Shown: in pieces, positions 36,236 through 42,844 of the stretch
How the letters are laid out: each line of letters opens with the position of its first letter
How positions within the stretch are numbered: the stretch's first letter is position 1
Assembly (NCBI GenBank): GCA_029261135.1
Contig: JAJDBX010000062.1
Coordinates: 1 to 42,844, forward strand
Direction: 5' to 3'
From: Nitrospirota bacterium
GTDB taxonomy: Bacteria; Nitrospirota; Nitrospiria; SBBL01; JAADHI01
Length of the DNA: 42,844 nt
The notes under the pieces: model-generated
What the model saw: only the letters and a program-made list of their open reading frames with translations
The model's database searches: none
Told to the model about the DNA's origin: nothing
Made by a program: the position numbers and the translations under genes

Positions 36236-36567
36236 AAATATTTCCTCTTAAATCGTAAAAAAGTAGTCATGGATTTTAAATTAAAAACCTACAGAGGTCA
36301 ATCCCCTCTAAATGGGGGGGTATTCAGAATTTCCTAAAAAATGAGAGCGAATAGGACAATTGAATTGTTCGACGCGAACATTTACCTTTGTCATTAGGAC
36401 GAATTGAAGAAGTCATTTATTTGATGGCTTGTTTTATGACACGACATTAAGATATCCAGTAAATGTATGCCCTTTTATCTACAAATCGGGCGCGTCGCCT
36501 TGACAGGATTTGAGCTTCATTGTACGGTTTATTTTGTGTTGTATTTATAAAAATAGGAGGCGTAGTA
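36236..36567. other. Divergent intergenic region
   Basis: Separates the JAMM-motif gene (minus) from the bactofilin gene (plus). It contains a G-tract (seven Gs near 36315) and the probable bactofilin promoter at 36500-36528. No RNA gene was recognised. Confidence 0.5.
36500..36528 (+). promoter_or_regulatory. Candidate sigma-70 promoter of the bactofilin gene
   Basis: A perfect -35 box TTGACA at 36500-36505, then a 17-base spacer and TACGGT at 36523-36528 as a weak -10 (three of six positions). The start codon lies 40 bases downstream. Confidence 0.4.
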
Positions 36568-37002
36568 ATGGCTTTTGGTCGAGAAAACAGTGTGAGTAGT
36601 GATACCGATGAACTCATGATATTTATGGGAAAAGGCGTTGAAATTAAAGGTGATATCGAATTTGAAGGATCTGGAAGACTCGATGGAAAAGTGGAAGGAA
36701 AAATCACGGTAAAAGGAACACTCATTTTGGGGGAAGGGGCTGACATTTTTTCTGAAATTCAAAGCACCTCTGTCATCATCGGTGGGAAAGTACAGGGGAA
36801 GATTGTGGCCCATGAAAAAGTGCAACTTTTAGACACTTCAGCGGTGAATTGCGATATCTTGACCCCATCATTAATTGTGGAAGAAGGGGCTCAATTTAAT
36901 GGTAGCTCAAAGATGGGGAACACCGAAGAAATTCAGAAAACCGGACCCGCCGTTATTGCAGAAAAGCAATTACAAAATCCGATCGTCAAAGCCGTAAGGT
37001 AA
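36568..37002 (+). CDS. Bactofilin (polymer-forming cytoskeletal protein)
   Basis: A 144-residue bactofilin. The start at 36568 follows TAGGAGG; an in-frame extension of 16 residues has no homology. After a disordered Ser/Asp-rich tail (about 1-15) comes the bactofilin beta-helix (about 18-120) with repeated G-x-(I/V)-x-G turns (GKGVEIKGDIEF, GRLDGKVEGKITVKG, GGKVQGKIVA). Bactofilins self-assemble without nucleotide into filaments that position cell-wall enzymes or chromosome partners. A second bactofilin lies at 38205-38564 on the opposite strand, close to parB. Confidence 0.9.
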   Translation: MAFGRENSVSSDTDELMIFMGKGVEIKGDIEFEGSGRLDGKVEGKITVKGTLILGEGADIFSEIQSTSVIIGGKVQGKIVAHEKVQLLDTSAVNCDILTPSLIVEEGAQFNGSSKMGNTEEIQKTGPAVIAEKQLQNPIVKAVR

Positions 37003-37031
37003 GGTCATTTGCTCAATTTAAAGGGTTGACG

Positions 37032-37084
37032 AAAGCCTCTGATCTGGTGAACATAAAAAGCCTGAATCAGAGGCTTTTTATGTT
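37032..37084. terminator. Overlapping alternative terminators between convergent genes
   Basis: AACATAAAAAGCCT (37050-37063) pairs with AGGCTTTTTATGTT (37071-37084), a perfect 14-bp stem with A/T flanks that can stop transcription from both sides; its right arm overlaps the mnmA stop codon. A competing 12-bp stem pairs AAAGCCTCTGAT (37032-37043) with ATCAGAGGCTTT (37066-37077), suited to plus-strand transcripts from the bactofilin gene. Confidence 0.8.
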
Positions 37085-38205
37085 TCTATCGCAATGGTTC
37101 CACCACCGATGACTTCGTCCCCCTGGTAAAAAACAACGGCTTGTCCTGGCGTGATTCTGGATTGTGGTTTATGGAAATAAAGCCGAACATTCCCTGAATT
37201 CGGTTCTTCTGTAAGAAGAACCAGATCTGCCGCGTTCAATTTAGCGCGGTGACGGATTCTGGCTTGAATAGAGATTGGCGCGGTCGGCTTTCCATATCCA
37301 CCCCAGACGAGATCCTTTGCTATTAATGTGTGTTGAAGTAAGTCGTCTTCAGAGCCGATGATGACCCGGTTTTGCAGCACATCCAATTGGGTGACATAGC
37401 GTCTTGATTCATTAGAGATCCCAAGTCCACGTCGTTGTCCCACGGTGTAAAAGGCGATACCATCATGTTGCCCAACGACCTCGCCCGATGTGGTGACCAC
37501 CTGACCCGCAACTGCGGCTTCAGGTCGGTTTTCTGTCAGAAAGGCACGGTAATCTTTTTGTGTGACAAAGCAGATTTCCTGACTTTCTAAAATTTCCTCA
37601 TAAGGAAGTCCCATTTCTGCCGCTTTTTGATAGACCAAGGCTTTGCTCATCTCCCCCAACGGAAAAAGGGTTGATGAAAGCTGATCCTGGCTCAAGCGAT
37701 AAAGGAAGTAACTCTGGTCTTTATTCAGATCGTTGCCTTTGAGCAGGGCATAACGATTTTGCTCTGCTCTGTACTGGATGCGACTGTAATGTCCTGTGGC
37801 AACGTAGTCCGCCTTAAATGCGCGTGCCGCTGAGAGGAGTTGGCCGAACTTTACCCGCTCGTTGCAGATCACACAGGGGTTTGGGGTTTGTCCCAGAAGA
37901 TAGGTGTCGCAAAAATTATCGATGACCTCTTTTTGAAAGACCTTTTTGATATTGAGGGTATGATGTGGAATTGAAAGGGTTTTCGCCACATGCCGCGCCA
38001 AGCCCACCTTACAGCAAGATCGATCCTGCCAGGCTTTTTCATCCTCATTTTCATCTTCCCAAAGTGTCAGTGTCAGGCCGATCACCTCATAACCGGCTTC
38101 TTTCAAGAGTGCCGCAGCCACAGCAGAATCAACCCCGCCGCTCATGCCCACCACGACGCGGAGTCGAGATGAATTCGCTTTCTTTTCTGTTATTTTATTT
38201 TGCAT
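37078..38205 (-). CDS. mnmA: tRNA-specific 2-thiouridylase MnmA
   Basis: A 375-residue MnmA, which makes 2-thiouridine at position 34 of tRNAs for Lys, Glu and Gln. The PP-loop is GMSGGVDSAVA (residues 20-30); the catalytic cysteines are C111 (TPNPCVIC) and C212 (SQEICFV). The C-terminal beta-barrel ends in the QAVVFYQGDEVIGGG segment. The ATG shares one base with the stop codon of the upstream bactofilin (TAATG), so the two are translationally coupled. Sulfur probably comes from a cysteine desulfurase outside the window. Confidence 0.96.
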   Translation of the reverse strand: MQNKITEKKANSSRLRVVVGMSGGVDSAVAAALLKEAGYEVIGLTLTLWEDENEDEKAWQDRSCCKVGLARHVAKTLSIPHHTLNIKKVFQKEVIDNFCDTYLLGQTPNPCVICNERVKFGQLLSAARAFKADYVATGHYSRIQYRAEQNRYALLKGNDLNKDQSYFLYRLSQDQLSSTLFPLGEMSKALVYQKAAEMGLPYEEILESQEICFVTQKDYRAFLTENRPEAAVAGQVVTTSGEVVGQHDGIAFYTVGQRRGLGISNESRRYVTQLDVLQNRVIIGSEDDLLQHTLIAKDLVWGGYGKPTAPISIQARIRHRAKLNAADLVLLTEEPNSGNVRLYFHKPQSRITPGQAVVFYQGDEVIGGGTIAIET

Positions 38206-38564
38206 TAAGCGGAGGATTTCGGCCCTGTCGGGGGTTTTTTCATCTCGCAGCGACCATTAAAGCGAACCCCTTCATCAATGATCAACTTTGGCGTATTGAG
38301 TGAACCGTTCATCGTTGCCTTATTAAGAAGGTGGATTTTTTTAGAGGCTTGAAGATCCCCTGAAACGTTTCCCGCACAAATAATATTACCGACAGAGATC
38401 GTCGCATTGATGATCGCGGATTCTCCAATGATTAAATTACCATTTGAAATAATCTCGCCCTCCATTTTGCCATCGATTCGAATGGTGCCTTCGTATGTGA
38501 TGACGCCTTTAAATGCAGATTCTTTTCCTAAAAAGGCGGCAATTTCTTCATTGGTTTTTGCCAT
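38205..38564 (-). CDS. Second bactofilin
   Basis: A 119-residue bactofilin with a short N-terminal tail (MAKTNEEIAAFLGKE) and beta-helix repeats (GVITYEGTIRIDGKMEGEIIS, GNVSGDLQAS). It ends with FNGRCEMKKP, closely like the FNGSSKM of the bactofilin at 36568-37002, so the pair are likely paralogues. It sits between parB (26 bases upstream) and mnmA, with which it overlaps by one base. Bactofilins next to parB recall the ParB/bactofilin partnerships of Myxococcus. Confidence 0.9.
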   Translation of the reverse strand: MAKTNEEIAAFLGKESAFKGVITYEGTIRIDGKMEGEIISNGNLIIGESAIINATISVGNIICAGNVSGDLQASKKIHLLNKATMNGSLNTPKLIIDEGVRFNGRCEMKKPPTGPKSSA

Positions 38565-38590
38565 AATTTTTTCCTAAAGTTGCTATTGAA

Positions 38591-39439
38591 TCAAGAAATT
38601 TTTTCAAGTATTCGATCCAGGTCATTGAGAGAATAATATGTAATTCGGATCTCTCCTGCCTTTCCTTTTTGTATGAATTTTACTTTCGTTCCCAGTGACA
38701 AGCGCATGCGGTCTTCCAATACGGTCATGTCGGGGCTGATTGAAGTCGGGGCGCTTGTCTTTTTGGAGGTTAGCTCCTGTTTGATTTTGTGGGTCATGGC
38801 CTCCGTTTGTCTCACTGACAAGCCGTGATGTATAATCTCTTGTGCCAAAGCGAGGCGGTCTTCTTTAGATCCCAGAGATAAAAGTGCTTTGGCATGTCCC
38901 ATGGAAAGTCGCCCTTCCGAAATATCGATCCAAAGTTCGCTTGGAAGATGGAGTAGACGCAAAAAATTTGAAACAGAAGAACGATCGATTCCCATTCGGA
39001 TGGCAATGCTCTCTTGGGTCAGTGAAAATTCAGAAATGAGTTTTTCGTAGGCTTGTGCTTTTTCAATCGGGTTCAGATCTTCACGTTGAAGGTTTTCAAG
39101 CACAGCCCATTCCATGAGTTCACGATCGTCAACCGTTTGTACGATGGCCGGAATGTTTGAAAGGCCTGCCAACTTTGCTGCTCGCCATCGCCGTTCCCCT
39201 GCGATGAGCTCATATTTGCCCTCTTTTGCTTTACGCACCGTAATGGGTTGGATCAGGCCGTGTTGTTTTAGAGAATCGGCCAGGGATTCAAGCGATGCTT
39301 GATCAAAAACCTGCCGGGGTTGAAAGCGGTTGCGCGTGATATGATCAAGACTCAGATCTATCAGTCCTTCTTTGATTTGTTCAACAGGGGGAACTAAGGC
39401 AGCCAGCCCCAGTCCTCTTCCCAATGCCTTACGTGTCAT
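38591..39439 (-). CDS. parB: Chromosome partitioning protein ParB
   Basis: A 282-residue ParB/Spo0J. After a basic tail (MTRKALGRGLGLAALVP, like the ParA-contact motif of ParB) comes the CTP-binding domain with GERRWRA (residues 81-87) and LENLQREDLNPIE (114-126), then the parS-reading helix-turn-helix (about 139-165) and a C-terminal dimer domain. It loads on parS sites and slides on DNA to organise the origin region. Usually parA precedes parB; here the space upstream holds a small lipoprotein instead and no parS site was found in the window. Confidence 0.95.
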   Translation of the reverse strand: MTRKALGRGLGLAALVPPVEQIKEGLIDLSLDHITRNRFQPRQVFDQASLESLADSLKQHGLIQPITVRKAKEGKYELIAGERRWRAAKLAGLSNIPAIVQTVDDRELMEWAVLENLQREDLNPIEKAQAYEKLISEFSLTQESIAIRMGIDRSSVSNFLRLLHLPSELWIDISEGRLSMGHAKALLSLGSKEDRLALAQEIIHHGLSVRQTEAMTHKIKQELTSKKTSAPTSISPDMTVLEDRMRLSLGTKVKFIQKGKAGEIRITYYSLNDLDRILEKIS

Positions 39440-39568
39440 TTAGAAGCCCTTACGATGATGGTGTGATCAAATTTACAAAACAGCCGACGATCACAATGAA
39501 GACTAGTTATTTATAGATAAGGCAGAGTATCGTGCTGTTTTACGATTGTCAACAGCTTATCTTGGTCT

Positions 39569-39811
39569 TTATTTTTCGTCTTTAATCGTTTCCAATCGGG
39601 CTTTTACTTTCGATGCAAACGATGTCTCAGGGTATTCTCGTATAATTTCATGATAAAGTTGTCTGGCATGTTTCAGGTTACGCTGTTGTTCTTCAAATTG
39701 GGCTGTTTCATAAAGCGTTTGGCTTTGACCTTCCGGGTTAGAACAGGCAATAACGGAAAACAAGAGGGTGCTGCTGACAAAAAACATGCTGATATTTTTC
39801 ATTGCCCTCAA
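39569..39811 (-). CDS. Small lipoprotein with a TPR-like helix pair
   Basis: An 80-residue lipoprotein. The start is a TTG at 39809-39811, eight bases after AGGAG; an ATG four codons later would also fit the signal peptide but sits too far from the ribosome site. The signal runs to the lipobox VIAC. The mature part (LYETAQFEEQQRNLKHARQL, YHEIIREYPETSFASKVKARL) resembles one tetratricopeptide-type helix pair as found in YfiO/BamD-like proteins, but is far too short for BamD. Function unknown. Confidence 0.65.
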   Translation of the reverse strand: MRAMKNISMFFVSSTLLFSVIACSNPEGQSQTLYETAQFEEQQRNLKHARQLYHEIIREYPETSFASKVKARLETIKDEK

Positions 39812-39865
39812 GGAATGTTCTCCTAAAATTTCTTCCGAATAGCTCGTATCAATAGAAGATTGAGT

Positions 39866-40510
39866 TTAAGCAATCCCGAGGTGGCTTTTTAAATGATTTC
39901 GAATGAGTTCAATTTCTTCCGGGATAATCTGATGCCCCATAGGATACTCTTTTAGTTCTGCAGAGTACCCTTCCTCTATGAGGCATTGCTGCGCCTTACG
40001 TGAACCCTCAACAGAGACAACCTCATCTTCTGTACCATGCGCGAGTAATATCGGCACACTTGATGATGCGGGTGATTTTTCTTGTTTGAGTTTTTCCGGT
40101 GTCGCTAAAAAACCACTGAGCGCGATGAGTGCCCCGATCCGTTTTGGATATCTGAGGCCGACATCCAAGCTCATGACCGCCCCTTGAGAAAAACCCAGTA
40201 GGGCGACATTTTCAGGGGGGATACGGTCTTTCCAAATCACCTGATCTAGCAGTTTAAAAAGCAGTTGCCGGCTGCTTTGAATGCCCGTTGAATTTCCTGT
40301 TCTAGAACCAAACCACATCAAACCACCCAATAGGTCTGGAAAAGGAAAGGGGGCGTCTGGAAAAATCCAGCGCAGGTGAGGCAGCGCAATTTCATCCACA
40401 AGGGGAATAAGGTCTTCACCGCTTGTGCCACGGCCATGCAATGTAATGACACAGCCTTTCTGAGCATCAGAAGCGGGGATTTCGTTCCAGTCAAGTTCAT
40501 TTTTCGGCAA
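39866..40510 (-). CDS. Alpha/beta hydrolase of the carboxylesterase/phospholipase type
   Basis: A 214-residue member of the EstB/YpfH-like carboxylesterase family. The triad is visible: nucleophile Ser in GFSQG, Asp in HGTEDEVV and His in PMGHQI. The LHGRGTSGEDL loop forms the oxyanion region. I place the start at a TTG (40508-40510) because GGGAGGTG lies a few bases before it; the longer frame adds 11 residues encoded by the ribosome site itself. It hydrolyses short-chain esters or lysophospholipids; the natural substrate is unknown. The gene is divergent from the iron-binding protein. Confidence 0.85.
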   Translation of the reverse strand: MPKNELDWNEIPASDAQKGCVITLHGRGTSGEDLIPLVDEIALPHLRWIFPDAPFPFPDLLGGLMWFGSRTGNSTGIQSSRQLLFKLLDQVIWKDRIPPENVALLGFSQGAVMSLDVGLRYPKRIGALIALSGFLATPEKLKQEKSPASSSVPILLAHGTEDEVVSVEGSRKAQQCLIEEGYSAELKEYPMGHQIIPEEIELIRNHLKSHLGIA

Positions 40511-40620
40511 AATGGCACCTCCCTGAAGGAGAATATACGACAATCAAAGCAAGCTTTCAAGAAAACGCAAAACGGTGATACTAAATTATTGACAAGAGAT
40601 CTTGCCTCTTGCGATAATAT

Positions 40621-40635
40621 TGATAATGATTCTCA
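40621..40635 (+). promoter_or_regulatory. Fur box upstream of the iron-binding protein gene
   Basis: TGATAAT-G-ATTCTCA matches the 7-1-7 Fur consensus TGATAATNATTATCA at 13 of the 14 informative positions. It lies 42-56 bases before the ATG of the substrate-binding protein, overlapping where its promoter must be, and points to iron-dependent repression. Confidence 0.75.
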
Positions 40636-40676
40636 AGGTCACCAATTAAAGTTTTTTTCCTGTTAGGAGTAAAGCC

Positions 40677-41705
40677 ATGTTTATTTTAGACCGACCGCGT
40701 GTTGTTCCCACTCTGTTTTTTCTTTTATTGGTGGGGGTTTTGTTCATCTTTCGTCCCTCCTTTGTTTCTGCTGAAACCCTGGTTGTTTATTCTGCGCGCA
40801 AAGAACATCTCATTAAACCCGTCCTTGATCAATATACAAAAGAGACGGGCGTTCAGGTGAAGTTACTCACGGATAAAGCCCCGGCCTTGTTTGTTCGCTT
40901 GAAAGCGGAAGGCGAAAATACCCCGGCAGATTTATTAATTACGGTGGATGCAGGGAACTTATGGCATGCGGCCAAAGAAGGCATGCTCTTGCCCGTGAAC
41001 TCAGAAAGACTCAAAGAAAATGTCCCCATCCATTTACGGGATCCAAAAGGCCAATGGGTGGGTTTATCGATTCGCGCACGCACCATTGTTTACAATTCAA
41101 AGCAGGTCAAACCTTCTGATTTGTCCACTTATGAAGCCTTGGGAGAGGCGAATTGGAAGAACCGCCTTTGTCTTAGAACTTCCAAAAAGGTTTACAATCA
41201 ATCCCTCATTGCCATGATGATCAGCCAACTGGGAAAAGAGAAAACCGAAGCCGTGATTCAATCGTGGATCGCGAATTTGGCCACCCCTGTTTTTTCGAGT
41301 GATACCAAGGTGCTGGAAGCGATCGCAGCCGGGCAATGTGATGTCGGGATTGTGAATACCTATTATTTTGGCCGCTTGCTTCGGAAAAAAACAGATCTTC
41401 CCTTGGCACTTTATTGGCCGAATCAAAACGGGCGGGGTGTGCATGTGAATATTTCAGGCGCTGGGGTGACAAAACACAGTAAGCATCAAAAAGCGGCCAT
41501 TGCTTTGCTCGAATGGTTTTCTTCAGAATCGGCTCAAAATCTTTTTGCCGACAGTAACCTCGAATATCCTGTGAATCCTAAGGTAAACCCGGCAAGCGAA
41601 GTTGCCGCTTGGGGCAGGTTTAAACAAGATCAGAGCAACCTTTCTAAAGCAGGTGAGTTACAAAAAGAGGCGATTCGATTGATGGATCGCATGGGCTACA
41701 AATAG
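40677..41705 (+). CDS. Fe(3+)-type ABC transporter substrate-binding protein
   Basis: A 342-residue periplasmic binding protein of the FbpA/FutA cluster. Residues 1-32 form a signal peptide (cleavage near VSA-E). The mature domain opens ETLVVYSARKEHLIKPVLDQY, typical of this family, and has the adjacent tyrosines Y229-Y230 (NTYYFGR) that bind ferric iron in FbpA-type proteins. It would deliver Fe(3+) to an inner-membrane ABC transporter. No permease or ATPase gene follows in the next kilobase, so the rest of the transporter lies elsewhere. AGGAG precedes the ATG and a Fur box controls it. Confidence 0.9.
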   Translation: MFILDRPRVVPTLFFLLLVGVLFIFRPSFVSAETLVVYSARKEHLIKPVLDQYTKETGVQVKLLTDKAPALFVRLKAEGENTPADLLITVDAGNLWHAAKEGMLLPVNSERLKENVPIHLRDPKGQWVGLSIRARTIVYNSKQVKPSDLSTYEALGEANWKNRLCLRTSKKVYNQSLIAMMISQLGKEKTEAVIQSWIANLATPVFSSDTKVLEAIAAGQCDVGIVNTYYFGRLLRKKTDLPLALYWPNQNGRGVHVNISGAGVTKHSKHQKAAIALLEWFSSESAQNLFADSNLEYPVNPKVNPASEVAAWGRFKQDQSNLSKAGELQKEAIRLMDRMGYK

Positions 41706-42199
41706 CTTGGCTGATGAACCTGCTTAACCTGGATGTTTAACCAAACTGCACGAGCGATTATATTGCTGTTGAAGAATAAGGATTTGTTCATTTCTTATTC
41801 TGTCTCCCTTATAAAAAGGGACAAATTCCGCTAAAATCCGTCGATGATTTTAGAAGCAATTTTTGTGAGATTCTTGGAAGAAAGCAAGGGGAATTGTTCC
41901 ATTTTAAACGCTTCACTTTTAGGGGAGTCACAAAATCAACGAATGGCGAAAGAAAGGGAGCATTACTCTAAACTGCGTTTATTATGAAAGCTACGGATGA
42001 GATGAACACATGGTCTCGGCTGATAAATACTCCCAATCGATGGTTTTAGACCAGCCAGAAACAACAAAGGAGTCACTTTAAAGGGGGAGATTTAAGAACG
42101 ATGATGATTTGAAGGCATCGGCTGGCTTGACTTGAAAAATATGGTCGGTCGCTGAAGCTTAAGATTTATGATTGAATCGCAAGACAAGATCTTCTGTGT
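41706..42199. other. Intergenic region between convergent genes, nothing assigned
   Basis: About 490 bases with no convincing reading frame. The short inverted repeat TCCCTT/AAGGGA at 41805-41821 has no T-tract. No permease or ATPase remnant for the iron system was recognised. Confidence 0.4.
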
Positions 42200-42835
42200 T
42201 TAATTCAGTACGGTGTCTCTAGAATTTTTAGAGTTCACTTTTTCAATTTTTCTAAGGCGCTCTTTTGCTGCTTCGAATCCCTGTTCGGCTGATTTACTGA
42301 ACCATTTTACGGCATCTGATTCGTTTTTTTGAGTCCCTTTTCCTTCCATGTAGGCTAAACCAAGCTCGTATTGGGCCTCATCATCTCCTTGGTCCGCAGC
42401 CATGCTTAACCATTTCACTGCTTCGAACTCATTTTTTTTAACACCTCTCCCTTCCATGTACCTCTGTCCCAAATGGGTCTGCGCCCAAGCAAATCCTTGC
42501 TCCGAAGAACGACGCCACCACCGTACAGCTTCGGCATCGTTCTTCTCTACTCCGCTTCCCAGATCATAAAATCCACCCACATAAAACTCAGCTTTCATAT
42601 CTCCCTGCTCTGCTGCCTTCATAAACCATTTAAAGGCCTCGGCATAATCTTGAACAACTCCATCTCCATTGGTATAAGCAGTTCCCAGGTAGAATTGTGC
42701 ACTAGGGTCCCCTTTTTCTGCCAGTTCTTTCATGGCACTCAGCTTTATTTCACAGCTGACTAAAATTGACAGAAGGAGAATAGTAAATATGATTGAAAAT
42801 ACGCCATTCCAGAAATTTATTTTCTTTTCTTCCAC
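42200..42835 (-). CDS. Sel1-repeat lipoprotein, possibly cut at the window edge
   Basis: At least 211 residues. An N-terminal hydrophobic segment ends in a lipobox (ILVSC), so the protein is probably a lipoprotein. Four Sel1-like repeats of 36 residues follow (about 44-187), each with the A-x-x-x-LG-x-x-Y-x-x-G-x-G-V pattern and an AVKWF/AEAFKWF helix. Sel1 repeats are protein-interaction solenoids in signalling or envelope proteins. The start is a GTG at 42833-42835; the frame stays open to the edge, so a longer N-terminus cannot be excluded. Confidence 0.8.
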   Translation of the reverse strand: MEEKKINFWNGVFSIIFTILLLSILVSCEIKLSAMKELAEKGDPSAQFYLGTAYTNGDGVVQDYAEAFKWFMKAAEQGDMKAEFYVGGFYDLGSGVEKNDAEAVRWWRRSSEQGFAWAQTHLGQRYMEGRGVKKNEFEAVKWLSMAADQGDDEAQYELGLAYMEGKGTQKNESDAVKWFSKSAEQGFEAAKERLRKIEKVNSKNSRDTVLN

Positions 42836-42844
42836 TTTTATTGT

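Noticed and set aside
1-42844. CRISPR arrays, rRNA genes, complete insertion sequences
   Set aside because: No regularly spaced repeats, rRNA signatures or transposase genes were seen.

Overview
This 42.8 kb window looks like the chromosome of a Gram-negative bacterium of moderate GC content. Outer-membrane features (a TolC-type protein, a haem-bearing beta-barrel, lipoproteins), a TIGR03790 protein, a CTC-type L25 and the c-type cytochromes would fit Nitrospirota or a neighbouring deep-branching phylum. That placement is an impression from gene content and was not tested.

Layout. 1-1640 is an accessory, partly degraded stretch: a possible group II intron end, an RNase H-like gene and a truncated AAA ATPase. 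1637-6396 holds a YhaN/YhaO (SbcC/SbcD-like) DNA-processing pair. 6697-9086 holds a glutamate-synthase-like flavoprotein with two N-terminal CDGSH iron-sulfur motifs and a nitrilase-family amidohydrolase. 9288-12079 (plus strand) is a redox cluster: UspA, a Cyc2-like mono-haem outer-membrane porin, a small periplasmic cytochrome c and a membrane-anchored cytochrome c. 12558-17007 holds a short RecQ helicase, a membrane-anchored unknown, an Nfu iron-sulfur carrier and Ada. 17464-18080 is an AT-rich, apparently frameshifted gene. 18178-21248 is a two-gene unit of an acetolactate-synthase-like TPP enzyme and an aldehyde dehydrogenase, followed by tRNA-Met(CAU) and a TIGR03790 protein.

23399-31125 (minus strand) is a complete heavy-metal RND efflux operon (TolC-like, CzcB/CusB-like, CzcA/CusA-like) with accessory genes: a His-rich exported protein, DUF3240, HupE/UreJ and DUF6488. 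31247-36235 is a housekeeping run (ychF, pth, rplY, prs, rplI) headed by an unrecognised membrane-anchored protein that carries a full JAMM metalloprotease motif. 36568-39439 groups two bactofilins, mnmA and a ParB with no ParA beside it. The right end carries a small lipoprotein, a carboxylesterase, an iron-type ABC substrate-binding protein behind a near-perfect Fur box, and a Sel1-repeat lipoprotein that reaches the edge.

The items most worth following up are the Cyc2-like electron-transfer cluster, the cryptic JAMM protein at the head of the ribosomal/prs operon, the CDGSH-glutamate synthase fusion next to a nitrilase, the RecQ lacking its winged-helix domain, the ParB/bactofilin group, and a plus-strand terminator with mutually exclusive pairings that has no gene in front of it.
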